This document shows positions 41,517 to 48,844 of a DNA stretch of 48,844 nucleotides, one piece after another. A model generated the notes under the pieces. The model ran no database searches. It was given only the letters and a program-made list of their open reading frames with translations, and was not told where the DNA came from. The DNA lies in NCBI GenBank assembly GCA_934408725.1, contig CAKRVB010000022.1:1-48844 (forward strand), read 5' to 3'. Each line of letters begins with the position of its first letter. Position 1 is the first letter of the stretch. The translations under genes and the position numbers were made by a program. Source of the DNA: an uncultured Marvinbryantia sp. Lineage in GTDB: Bacteria; Bacillota; Clostridia; Lachnospirales; Lachnospiraceae.

Positions 41517-42917
41517 TCACAGCAGCTGTCGAATTGGACGAATCATGATTTTCAGTACACCGTAATAGAATTTCTTCTTCCAGTTCAACACTTTTTCCTG
41601 ATATTTTGCGCCATCTGTTTCCTGACCATTTGCAAGTATTTCCCTGCTTTTTTCCATATAATCTGCTTCTGTTGACCGGATCTGCTGATTTAGTTTTTTA
41701 CTGTCGATTACCAGCATCAGCTCTGTATCCAGATACGTACTTCGCATATCCAGATTATAAGAACCCACCACAGACAGGCGCTCATCAATCAACACTGCTT
41801 TCGTGTGCACCGGATAGTCATTCATCAATTCGTAAACATCGGCTCCTGTTTTCAAAATCTTTTTTTTCTGATTCAGATAATCGGTACATCCCCATGGATT
41901 AGAACCTTTTTCCACTGCATTCAGCACAATCTGCAGCTTTGCATGATCCGCGATTCCCTGCAGCACCTCATACATATCATCATTACAGATTACATATGGA
42001 GTCTGTATGATCACATGCTTTGCATTTTCAGAAAGATACTGAATTGCCTGAAGGACCTGTGGTGCCTTTCTTCCTGCCTGTGTCCCATTGTGGATCAACG
42101 TAATTTTATTTGTCTCCTCTGTATCCTTTTCCCAGGCACTGTAGGTTTCCAGATCATGATACTTTTCCAGTAAAGATGCATAGATTTCTTCCAGATGCTG
42201 CTGTTCATCTATCGATCCAGAAGATGCTTTTCCTTTTTTTCTACTTACACAGCTTTCATCCCAGATTTTATGAAAATAGTCTTCCAGTTGCAGTAATGAT
42301 TCTCCCTGACCTTCGGATGTATCATATACCAGAATATCCCGGTCTTCGTTGATTCCCTTTTTCTGATCTCCCAGGAAAATATCATTGCTGTTGCGTCCGC
42401 CGAGCAGGTACATTTTTTCATCAATAATCAGATATTTGTCGTGCATGCGATAATTTACTTTCAACAAATGGGCAGGAGTCACCGGATTATATACTCCCAC
42501 TTCCACATTTTCACAGGATGCCAGTGTCTGAAAATCTCTGCTTTTGGCCAGAAACAGCTGCTGATAAATTCCATCAATCAGCAGCTGAATTTTTACGCCC
42601 TTTGATGCGGCATGATTCAGGGCAGCCAATAATTTTGTACCGTTTTCATCTGCACGCAAATCAAAGGTAGACAGTACAATGCTCTTCTTTGCAGTACCGA
42701 TCATACGAAGTCTCCATAAAAGTGCTTCTTCATTATCATCAATGCAGTAAATCCTTTCCGCTCCTGCTGTCTCTGCAGTAAATTCCGTTTCTCTCAGTTT
42801 CCTGGCATAAGTCTCATCCGGCTTTCTGCAAAAAAGCGGTACCAGCACATTTACCAGTATGACCATCAGCAAAAAACAGAAACAGACTTTCCATATTCGT
42901 TTTAATATTTTTTTCAT
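41517..42917 (-). CDS. Phospholipase D-family protein, cardiolipin synthase-like
   Basis: The 466-residue protein has an N-terminal hydrophobic anchor (KRIWKVCFCFLLMVILVNVL) and two HKD motifs. The first is HDKYLIIDEKMYLLGGRNSND (159-179); the second is HTKAVLIDERLSVVGSYNLD near residue 385. Both catalytic His-Lys-Asp sets are intact. It may form cardiolipin or hydrolyse phospholipids at the membrane. The start is the ATG ending 42917, which follows AGGAGGGG; the frame continues 17 codons upstream. It follows the diguanylate cyclase gene and is probably co-transcribed with it. Confidence 0.85.
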   Translation of the reverse strand: MKKILKRIWKVCFCFLLMVILVNVLVPLFCRKPDETYARKLRETEFTAETAGAERIYCIDDNEEALLWRLRMIGTAKKSIVLSTFDLRADENGTKLLAALNHAASKGVKIQLLIDGIYQQLFLAKSRDFQTLASCENVEVGVYNPVTPAHLLKVNYRMHDKYLIIDEKMYLLGGRNSNDIFLGDQKKGINEDRDILVYDTSEGQGESLLQLEDYFHKIWDESCVSRKKGKASSGSIDEQQHLEEIYASLLEKYHDLETYSAWEKDTEETNKITLIHNGTQAGRKAPQVLQAIQYLSENAKHVIIQTPYVICNDDMYEVLQGIADHAKLQIVLNAVEKGSNPWGCTDYLNQKKKILKTGADVYELMNDYPVHTKAVLIDERLSVVGSYNLDMRSTYLDTELMLVIDSKKLNQQIRSTEADYMEKSREILANGQETDGAKYQEKVLNWKKKFYYGVLKIMIRPIRQLL

Positions 42918-42986
42918 TTTGCCCCTCCTGAGACAGGTGAGTCCAGCCCACTGCTTATTGCTCTGCACATATGCCTGTATGTTGTC

Positions 42987-44090
42987 TTACTCCATACTAC
43001 TGCGTTTTTTTCTCTTGTTTTTATATTGATACATATCCCGGTCGGCTCTTTCTTTCACCTCAACAATGTCCTCACCTGAAAACGAAGCTGATCCATAAGA
43101 AACGGTAGGTAAAAACGTGATCTTCCTTCGCTTCTCCTTCATCCGCCATAAGAATTCCTGTCTGCACTTGCCTTCTTTCTCACTGTTTTTCAGCAATACA
43201 CAAAACTCATCTCCACCTGTGCGATAACAATAGCCATCGTTTGCATAAACCTTTTTGATGCATTCTGCAATCTCAGCCAGGCAGATATCCCCTTGCACAT
43301 GACCATAGCGGTCGTTAATCTGCTTGAAATTATCCACATCAAACACCACAAGAACCTCTCCATTACGTCGTTCCCCACCAGTTCGCTTCAGATAGCTGTT
43401 CTGATTTAAGAGCCCGGTGAGTGCATCCAGCTGATTCCACATCTCATTGCAATAAATAAAATACAATACTGACAGCAACGTTACACATAACCAGGTAACG
43501 TGAAGTTCCGGAAGGGCAACCTGGATAATTGTCTCCGTCATCACGAAAAGAATCAGCGGATAGATCAGCAGTCTGCTGCGGTTCTGATACTCCCTGGCTG
43601 TGACAATCGTAGATGCCGAAAGGTACAAAATCGCCCCGAAATACATGATGACATATATGTAAAAATGTGAACCTCGTGAATAAATATTCTCTGCGTTCAC
43701 GGAGAATACCATTCCGTATGGGATAGAACAAAAAAGAAATATCAAATATCCTATTTCACAGCACATTGCTGTCCTGATTTTACGTCGAAAGGCTGTTTTT
43801 CTGTCCAGGACATACACAAGACAGATCGACACTGCCGGTGACAGCCCAAATCCCAGATAATTGGCTGCTATATTCAGCCAGCGATAGCCTGACGGCAGGC
43901 CGTCCACTGCAAGGGTAACAACTTCCAATACCGAAATCCCTGCGATCAGCAGATAGGCCAAAAAAAAACCTCGCTTTTGTTTTTTGCTAAGTGATTCACT
44001 CAAATGTGTGAGGATGCACATAAAGCATAAAACAAAGAGGTCAATTGTCGTTAACACATAAAAATACCCATTCATTACAAACTTTTCCAT
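42987..44090 (-). CDS. Membrane-bound diguanylate cyclase (GGDEF)
   Basis: The 367-residue protein has six or seven hydrophobic helices (residues 8-215) as sensor, then a GGDEF domain. The metal aspartates are in VVFDVDNFKQINDRYGHVQG (Asp251), and RTGGDEFCVLL has GGDEF at 292-296. The product is c-di-GMP. An RxxD inhibitory site is not seen five residues before the motif, so feedback inhibition may be absent. Its ATG lies 4 nt from the stop of a truncated GNAT-like peptide, and the phospholipase D gene follows 69 nt downstream of its stop (start-based distance). Confidence 0.9.
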   Translation of the reverse strand: MEKFVMNGYFYVLTTIDLFVLCFMCILTHLSESLSKKQKRGFFLAYLLIAGISVLEVVTLAVDGLPSGYRWLNIAANYLGFGLSPAVSICLVYVLDRKTAFRRKIRTAMCCEIGYLIFLFCSIPYGMVFSVNAENIYSRGSHFYIYVIMYFGAILYLSASTIVTAREYQNRSRLLIYPLILFVMTETIIQVALPELHVTWLCVTLLSVLYFIYCNEMWNQLDALTGLLNQNSYLKRTGGERRNGEVLVVFDVDNFKQINDRYGHVQGDICLAEIAECIKKVYANDGYCYRTGGDEFCVLLKNSEKEGKCRQEFLWRMKEKRRKITFLPTVSYGSASFSGEDIVEVKERADRDMYQYKNKRKKRSSME

Positions 44091-44094
44091 TCTT

Positions 44095-44184
44095 TCACAT
44101 AATGATATAGATCACATGCAGCACCTGTTCTAATAACTCTAAAATTCTCGGAATATCTTTTTCTTTTGCGTCTCTGATAATCAT
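44095..44184 (-). pseudogene. Truncated GNAT acetyltransferase N-terminal fragment
   Basis: A 29-codon frame reads MIIRDAKEKDIPRILELLEQ and then VLHVIYIIM before a stop. This is the standard first strand and helix of GNAT N-acetyltransferases (I-R-x-A-x-E-x-D-I-P), broken after the first helix. It has a good GGAGGACA ribosome binding site, so the peptide may still be made. It is followed after 4 nt by the diguanylate cyclase start, so its translation could couple to that gene. The full GNAT was probably lost by deletion. Confidence 0.6.
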
Positions 44185-44246
44185 TTTTGTCCTCCAATTA
44201 TTATAGTACTCTGACCGATTTTTTCTAATTTATTCTCCATAGCCAT
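44181..44246 (-). CDS. Possible small ORF or gene tail, 21 codons
   Basis: An ATG at 44246 after CAGGGAG gives MAMENKLEKIGQSTIIIGGQ and Lys before TGA. The stop overlaps the GNAT-like fragment ATG by 3-4 bases (ATGA). It could be a leader peptide, the tail of a degraded gene or chance. A possible promoter (TTAGAA at 44223-44228, TATAAT at 44200-44205, 17 nt apart) overlaps it. The start predicted from that promoter would cut the ribosome binding site of the fragment. Confidence 0.3.
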   Translation of the reverse strand: MAMENKLEKIGQSTIIIGGQK

Positions 44247-44266
44247 CGCTCCCTGGAATTTCCTAA

Positions 44267-45388
44267 TTACTTCTTGAATTTATATTTCCCTTTTCCATGA
44301 CCGGATACTGGTTCAATAATATCTGCCTGCACCAAATTGGAAAGAAGTTTTGAAGCACCTGAAGCTTTTAGCTCAAGAAGTTCCATAAGAGAACTTCTTC
44401 CAAACACCTCATCAAAGCCAAACTTTTCAAAGAGTCTATGAATATGAATCATCGTTTTTACCGAGAAATCACTACCTTTTTCGGAAAGTACACTTTCAAT
44501 ATCCACTTTTCGGTCTTGAATGTCCACTTTTTCATTCCCAATGTCCACTTTTTCTTCATTCAAAAGTCCACTTATATGAAGATTTCGATTATGAAGCTCA
44601 TTTTTCTCGTTCAAAAGTAGATTTCTGAGAAACGCTTCCAGATACTCTGTTGTTTCGTGAATACCCTTTTGCAGATTCGTATAATTTGCACGGACAAGTG
44701 CATTTCTGAAATACCACGCATTTTCCGCAAAAATATTATTAGTTGCCGAAAAACCAAGCGTCCTTAAATATTTGATGAAGAACACTGCCGTTGTTCTCGT
44801 ATTTCCTTCCCCGAAGATATGGATTTGCCATAACCTTGAAATGAATACCGCAAGATGATGGATCATCTCGTCCATTGAAAGCCCTTTGTAACTAAAATCT
44901 TTCTCCTGCGAAAAATCATATTCCAGTGTGGCTCTCAGTTCAGAAGCACTACCATACATAACAGTTGCCCCATCAAGCACCCATTCTTTCTTTGTAATGT
45001 TGTAGTCTCGAATCTTTCCGGCATGCTTATAAATACCTTGAAAGAGTTTACGGTGGATAGAGATATACTCGTTTGGCGAAAATGAAAACGCTGCTTCAGA
45101 AAGAATTTCTGCAATACGGGACGAAACCTTATCTGCTTCTTCGGTACGCTCATCATCAGACAAATGCACTGGTCTTTCTTCATAATAGTTATCAATAAGA
45201 CTCTGTGCTTCTTTCATCGTGATTTTACCTTCAATGTTCTGAATGGCGGTATCAATCAGATATTTAGATGGTTTGAGTCCGTCCACTGCCTGAAGTCCGA
45301 TTGCCGTACTCCAGGCATACCCCTTATAAGCTTTATCCGGTTCAGACTCCCTCAAATACTCCTTAAACGGGTCTTTTTCCACATCCAC
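44267..45388 (-). CDS. Fic-family AMP transferase with N-terminal antitoxin-like helix
   Basis: The 373-residue protein carries the Fic active site HIFGEGNTR (His190 to Arg198), which transfers AMP or a related nucleotide part to a protein hydroxyl. The N-terminal stretch IQNIEGKITMKEAQSLI (49-65) resembles the VbhA-type inhibitory helix, but the inhibitory (S/T)xxxEG position is Ile49. The C-terminal half has a winged-helix DNA-binding look (LLELKASGASKLLSNLVQAD). Three K-V-D-I repeats seven residues apart lie at 280-297. Start: GTG at 45388, with another GTG two codons later as the alternative. Confidence 0.88.
   Translation of the reverse strand: MDVEKDPFKEYLRESEPDKAYKGYAWSTAIGLQAVDGLKPSKYLIDTAIQNIEGKITMKEAQSLIDNYYEERPVHLSDDERTEEADKVSSRIAEILSEAAFSFSPNEYISIHRKLFQGIYKHAGKIRDYNITKKEWVLDGATVMYGSASELRATLEYDFSQEKDFSYKGLSMDEMIHHLAVFISRLWQIHIFGEGNTRTTAVFFIKYLRTLGFSATNNIFAENAWYFRNALVRANYTNLQKGIHETTEYLEAFLRNLLLNEKNELHNRNLHISGLLNEEKVDIGNEKVDIQDRKVDIESVLSEKGSDFSVKTMIHIHRLFEKFGFDEVFGRSSLMELLELKASGASKLLSNLVQADIIEPVSGHGKGKYKFKK
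44498..44575. repeat. 21-bp repeats inside the fic gene
   Basis: TCCACTTTT recurs at 44502, 44523 and 44544, with a fourth partial copy near 44567. The 21-bp unit encodes the KVDI-containing heptad. The unit length is a multiple of three, so copy changes would lengthen or shorten the linker without a frameshift. Confidence 0.75.
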
Positions 45389-45429
45389 TACCTCGCTTCA
45401 TAGTCTTATTTTTCTTCTTTGTCACGTAT

Positions 45430-45458
45430 AGTATACCCACTTTTACCTTTAAAAGCAA
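45430..45458 (-). promoter_or_regulatory. Promoter of the fic gene
   Basis: TTGCTT (45453-45458) and TATACT (45430-45435) on the minus strand are 17 nt apart, about 40 nt before the fic start. Confidence 0.6.
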
Positions 45459-45471
45459 TAAGGGTTGCAAA

Positions 45472-46425
45472 TTACAACACTTTGTGAAAATAACTAAGGA
45501 GATTAGCTTGGTGATCAATCCAGCTTTCCTGCTTTGCTTCATGGATAACATCCCCAGGCATACTTTCACCAAGCAGGAAAGGAGACATTGGGTTATGTTT
45601 TTTCATATTTTCTTTTACTAACCTGGCATTTGCATTCGCATAACAGTATTTACACAAATGTCCGCAAGTATCATATGCACCTATGTCTGTCCCCAAAAGA
45701 CATGCGCATTCCCCATTTCTCTGATTTTTCTTTCTCTTTGGAACTTCCAGTCTGCTATGGAGAGCTGTCTCAAATGTATGAACAGTCATACATCCGGAGC
45801 AGTCTGCACCATATTTGACAAGTTCTTGTCCTTCTGCACAAGGCTTCAGAACCATTCCATGCTTTGACGCTATTTTTACAAATGCTTTTCCTATCATAGC
45901 CCTGTCTTCTGCCCGTACTGATTTTGCTTCTGGAAAATTGCGTTCCACCTTTTTATAAATGTCTATAAAGCTGATTACACATGTCTTTGTGTATCCGGCA
46001 AGAATTTCAGCCATTTTTCCAAATTCAGATATATGCCACTCCACAGAATGTTTTCTATCTATAAGAATCGGATCATATCTCCATCCCATACTGTCTACAC
46101 CCACGACATCCGACAATTCTTTAAAACCTTCCATCACAGCTTTTTTATCTGGAACGTTTGGCTCAATATCCTTTCCGTAAGGTGTAATTGTTACAAACCA
46201 GTATTGACCATACGATTTTAACTCATCAAGAAACGGCAGCATTGGAAGAGGGTTCTTCGTGCAGAATGCGATCAGATCCACAACTTCTGGCGAAAGGCTG
46301 TATTTCGTCACCTGTTTTGGATTATATGGATTCCTCACGCATACATATCCTTCTTTTATCCGATTCAAAAACCATTTTGAATAAAATGCAGGTATATCTG
46401 TTCTCATTCCTGTTTGTATTATCAT
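45472..46425 (-). CDS. DUF1848 protein with radical-SAM-like cysteine motif
   Basis: The 317-residue protein starts at the ATG ending 46425 after GAGGGTG (a 13-codon upstream extension is open but lacks a site). It opens with MIIQTGMRTDIPAFYSKWFL and contains the family stretch QYWFVTITPYGKDIEPNVP. A C-terminal cluster is C209-X2-C212, C240-X-C242 and C254-GHL-C258-KY-C261, the last being a C-X3-C-X2-C arrangement that could hold a 4Fe-4S cluster. The family function is unknown. Its location at the C-terminus, instead of the usual N-terminal place in radical SAM enzymes, is notable. It follows the sirtuin gene by 59 nt. Confidence 0.85.
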   Translation of the reverse strand: MIIQTGMRTDIPAFYSKWFLNRIKEGYVCVRNPYNPKQVTKYSLSPEVVDLIAFCTKNPLPMLPFLDELKSYGQYWFVTITPYGKDIEPNVPDKKAVMEGFKELSDVVGVDSMGWRYDPILIDRKHSVEWHISEFGKMAEILAGYTKTCVISFIDIYKKVERNFPEAKSVRAEDRAMIGKAFVKIASKHGMVLKPCAEGQELVKYGADCSGCMTVHTFETALHSRLEVPKRKKNQRNGECACLLGTDIGAYDTCGHLCKYCYANANARLVKENMKKHNPMSPFLLGESMPGDVIHEAKQESWIDHQANLLSYFHKVL

Positions 46426-46484
46426 TTTATCACACCCTCTTTTGTCACTATTCACTCCGTTCACAGCCGCTCTTTATCATAAGT

Positions 46485-47399
46485 CTACAGTTCTTTCAGG
46501 ATCTCTCCAATATCTTCATTCATGCAAACAGACTTTCTCCTTATTTCTTCCGGTGCATATGCTTCACCCTGGTTCAGACACACATAAAATGCATGTTGAA
46601 ATGTGTTTGTCATCTGCCAAAACGGATATTTTATAATACCAGGGGTATTATATCCTACACCAAGTTCAAGGAACACTATTTTCTGCTTTTTATGATCCTG
46701 TATAAATTTCTCGTACCGTTCTGCTGCCTGATGCCATCCTTCATCTTCAACAAATGTCTGGTCCGATCTGAGATTCATACTCATCGGCTTACCACAGTGC
46801 GGGCAATATGGTATCAGACTTGTCGGAACTGTAAGCTTTATTTCTCCGTCTTCCGGTTTTTGCAGCTCCCCGTCTTTTATCTGAACTCCCTGACTCAGCA
46901 CCATTTTCTTTATGATTTCTTCATTGTCATAGGTTTCTTTGTGGCAAGGTTCACTACATTGAAACAGACCATAGTCTCCCTGGGTATAAAAGATTCTGTT
47001 TTTAGCGAATCCTGCCTTCTGAAAGCAATGATCTACATTTGTCGTCAGTACAAAATAATCCTTCTCTTTCACCAGATCATACAAGTTCTGATATACCGGT
47101 TGTGGTGCATCCATATAACGGTTGATATAGATATATCTGCACCAGTATCCCCAGTGTTTTTCCAATGTTTTATACGGATAGAAGCCTCCTGCATACATAT
47201 CAGAAAATCCATATTTCTTTCTGAAATCCGAAAAATATTTTTCAAATCTTTCTCCATTATACACAAAACCGGCTGATGTGGAAAATCCTGCACCGGCCCC
47301 AATTATAATAGCATCTGCTTCCCCTATTTTTTCTTTTATCTGTAATATCTTATCTGAGTAACTGCCTGTAGAGTCGTTCATCTTCCTCTTTAAAAACAT
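46485..47399 (-). CDS. SirTM-type macrodomain-linked sirtuin
   Basis: A 304-residue sirtuin with GAGAGFSTSAG (34-44) and TTNVDHCF (119-126; Asn121, Asp123). A zinc ribbon is formed by Cys148, Cys152, Cys199 and Cys202. The place of the catalytic His in deacetylase sirtuins reads Y-T-Q-G-D-Y, so His is replaced by Gln140. This is the hallmark of class M sirtuins (SirTM), which ADP-ribosylate proteins instead of deacetylating them. The start at 47399 follows AAGGTGAT and overlaps the macrodomain gene by 50 nt. A second ATG six codons later is the alternative. Confidence 0.88.
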   Translation of the reverse strand: MFLKRKMNDSTGSYSDKILQIKEKIGEADAIIIGAGAGFSTSAGFVYNGERFEKYFSDFRKKYGFSDMYAGGFYPYKTLEKHWGYWCRYIYINRYMDAPQPVYQNLYDLVKEKDYFVLTTNVDHCFQKAGFAKNRIFYTQGDYGLFQCSEPCHKETYDNEEIIKKMVLSQGVQIKDGELQKPEDGEIKLTVPTSLIPYCPHCGKPMSMNLRSDQTFVEDEGWHQAAERYEKFIQDHKKQKIVFLELGVGYNTPGIIKYPFWQMTNTFQHAFYVCLNQGEAYAPEEIRRKSVCMNEDIGEILKEL

Positions 47400-48123
47400 T
47401 AAATATCACCTTTATCTTTGATTTTGTTCTTTCCTTATATTGTTTTACCGTCTGTACTGCAAGCTCGGCGGCTCGTTTATTTGGAAACATAAACACACCG
47501 GTTGAGATACAACAGAAAGCGATACTCCTTACCTCATGCTTATCCGCTATCCTAAGACACGATTCATAACAGGATATCAGTAATCGCTCATGCTCTTCGG
47601 TAAGTTCTCCCTGTACAATCGGACCAACTGTATGAATCACATAATCACAGGGCAGATTAAACGCCGGAGTAATTTTTGCCTGACCTGTCGGTTCTTCGTG
47701 TCCCTGTTTCATCATCATATCATTACAATAATTCCGAAGCTGAATGCCTGCATAAGTATGTATACAATTATCAATACAGTTATGACAGGGCTGATAGCAG
47801 CCTGTCATGCCGCTGTTGGCTGCATTTACGATTGCTCCCACCTTAAGCCTTGTAATATCACCATTCCAGATAGAAAGATCAGGTTGTACTTCCCTGATAT
47901 CTGTCAAAGTGACACTCCCTTTCTTCTCATTTTCTTCTGACAGGTACGCATCCTGAATCTGTAAAAATGCATGATCTATTTTTCCCGGCATTCTTATATT
48001 CATGAGCGATCGGAGCAGTATTTTCTGCTCGCCTGCATCTGATGGAATCTGCATGTTCTCATATTCCGTTCGCTCTTTCAACAATCCTTTAATTAAGTAT
48101 TTTCTTCTGTCATTCTGATTCAT
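47350..48123 (-). CDS. Zinc-type macrodomain ADP-ribosyl hydrolase
   Basis: The 257-residue protein has a macrodomain from about residue 75, with NAANSGMTG (100-108) as the ADP-ribose loop. A cysteine/histidine cluster C109-X4-H114-X-C116 matches the zinc-binding macrodomains of SirTM operons. The C-terminal loop CCISTGVFMFPNKRAAELA binds the distal ribose/phosphate. It removes ADP-ribose placed by the neighbouring sirtuin. It overlaps the upstream flavin/ferredoxin gene by 4 nt and the sirtuin gene by 50 nt, so the three are translationally coupled. Confidence 0.92.
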   Translation of the reverse strand: MNQNDRRKYLIKGLLKERTEYENMQIPSDAGEQKILLRSLMNIRMPGKIDHAFLQIQDAYLSEENEKKGSVTLTDIREVQPDLSIWNGDITRLKVGAIVNAANSGMTGCYQPCHNCIDNCIHTYAGIQLRNYCNDMMMKQGHEEPTGQAKITPAFNLPCDYVIHTVGPIVQGELTEEHERLLISCYESCLRIADKHEVRSIAFCCISTGVFMFPNKRAAELAVQTVKQYKERTKSKIKVIFNVFKEEDERLYRQLLR

Positions 48124-48731
48124 TTTCGGATCACCGCTTTCACCGGACAGTTCTCATAACAGTTTCCACAGTGCAGACAATGCTCCTGTCGGATGACAAA
48201 AGGTGTTCCCTTCTCCATACATTTCTGTGGACAATGTTTCATACATGTCCCGCACCCAATACAGGATTCCGTTATGTAATATCCCTTTTCCTTTATATTA
48301 ACATTTCCCAGAGTATATGTCTCCCGGAAAATCGGATTTACACCAAGATTGAAATACTCCACTTCTGCCTGATCAATACGGAAAATAATCCCGATTTCTC
48401 TTGTATCTCCCGGATACACATTCGCAAGATATGGCTGTTCTTCAAAAATGAGATCCATCCATTTTTTCTGTTCGTTTTCCGCTACTGCGTAAGCCTTTCC
48501 GGACAAACGAATCATTTCTTTGTATTTCGTATAGGCAAGAATCTGTACCCTGCCGTCTTCCATTAATTCTTTGCAAAAATTTTTACCTCTGGCGGTAAAG
48601 AAATAGAGTGCATCCGGTTCGTAATGAATCGCACTGATATTTCGTATCTGTGGTGCGCCTTCACTGTCCACTGTTGCAAATGCAAGTACTCCCACCAGTT
48701 CCATTTTTTTCAGACATGTTGCTAAATCCAT
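48120..48731 (-). CDS. Pyridoxamine oxidase-fold protein fused to a 2x4Fe-4S ferredoxin
   Basis: The 203-residue protein has an FMN-binding split-barrel domain (residues 1-140; start MDLATCLKKMELVGVLAFAT, with APQIRNISAIHY). A C-terminal ferredoxin follows, with two C-X2-C-X2-C-X3-C clusters (Cys157, 160, 163, 167 and 185, 188, 191, 195). It is likely a flavin/iron-sulfur electron transfer protein. It overlaps the macrodomain gene by 4 nt and follows a probable nitroreductase gene by 11 nt, so it belongs to the same operon. Confidence 0.85.
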   Translation of the reverse strand: MDLATCLKKMELVGVLAFATVDSEGAPQIRNISAIHYEPDALYFFTARGKNFCKELMEDGRVQILAYTKYKEMIRLSGKAYAVAENEQKKWMDLIFEEQPYLANVYPGDTREIGIIFRIDQAEVEYFNLGVNPIFRETYTLGNVNIKEKGYYITESCIGCGTCMKHCPQKCMEKGTPFVIRQEHCLHCGNCYENCPVKAVIRK

Positions 48732-48742
48732 CTGTTCTCCAC

Positions 48743-48844
48743 CTATTCTACAATTTTAATTCTTCCCGGTTTTCTTGGTTTACTTTTCGGCTGTTCACCG
48801 TCTATATATCCTAATATAACAAATCCCTGGCATGCATATCCTTC
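48743..48844 (-). CDS. Probable nitroreductase-family protein, C-terminal end only
   Basis: The window edge cuts the gene. The visible 33 residues read EGYACQGFVILGYIDGEQPK and then SKPRKPGRIKIVE before a TAG stop. The pattern V-x-L-G-Y-x-x-x-x-P-K-x-K-P-R is the usual C-terminus of nitroreductase-family flavoproteins. The stop is 11 nt before the flavin/ferredoxin gene. Confidence 0.7.
   Translation of the reverse strand, partial: EGYACQGFVILGYIDGEQPKSKPRKPGRIKIVE

Noticed and set aside
44200..44228. A TTAGAA-17-TATAAT promoter before the diguanylate cyclase
   Set aside because: Not listed separately because the start it predicts would remove the ribosome binding site of the first downstream frame; kept only as a possibility in the small-ORF entry.

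Overview
The window is low- to mid-GC Firmicute DNA. It carries the complete S10-spc-alpha ribosomal protein gene block, with a zinc-type S14, a four-cysteine adenylate kinase, and a KOW-domain gene between map and infA. Together with strong AGGAGG ribosome binding sites and the accessory gene content, this points to an anaerobic gut clostridium of the Lachnospiraceae type. The genus cannot be fixed from sequence reading alone.

Layout. (1) Positions 1-15154, minus strand: rpoA (first nine codons only), rpsD, rpsK, rpsM, rpmJ, infA, KOW protein, map, adk, secY, rplO, rpmD, rpsE, rplR, rplF, rpsH, rpsN, rplE, rplX, rplN, rpsQ, rpmC, rplP, rpsC, rplV, rpsS, rplB, rplW, rplD, rplC and rpsJ. A consensus promoter and a structured leader of about 235 nt lie before rpsJ. 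The block is tightly packed except for a few structured gaps, most notably about 320 nt between rpmJ and rpsM, a 16-bp hairpin between secY and adk, and an internal promoter before rpmJ. (2) 15.2-25.4 kb: a plus-strand methyltransferase, then minus-strand metallophosphoesterase, a cytoplasmic BMP-domain protein with a ParB-like front half, and a DNA-repair-type radical SAM pair preceded by a LexA-like SOS box. Plus-strand PfkB sugar kinase and orphan HicB follow, then an HD-GYP membrane signalling protein and a peptidase E-like protein. (3) 25.4-30.9 kb: a degenerate tandem-repeat tract, sbcC-sbcD, and the deleted remnant of an ABC transporter gene. (4) 30.9-35.2 kb: a hybrid histidine kinase, an atypical lactate/malate-type dehydrogenase and a YdjM-like membrane protein in one gene string. 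(5) 35.3-44.2 kb: a Gfo/Idh oxidoreductase followed by a DUF1538 membrane protein and a tandem PII-like protein, polyphosphate:AMP phosphotransferase-type PPK2, a nucleotidyltransferase-like protein, a sugar O-acetyltransferase, a phospholipase D-family protein and a diguanylate cyclase. (6) 44.2-48.8 kb: a Fic protein, a DUF1848 protein, and a sirtuin-macrodomain pair of the SirTM type coupled to a flavin/ferredoxin protein and the tail of a probable nitroreductase.

The strongest candidates for a second look are the SirTM/Zn-macrodomain redox operon, the DUF1538/PII-like pair, the SOS-box-controlled radical SAM operon, the structured rpmJ-rpsM spacer, and the tandem repeats downstream of sbcC. 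No tRNA, rRNA, insertion sequence, prophage or CRISPR array was recognised. All family names come from reading motifs, not from searches.
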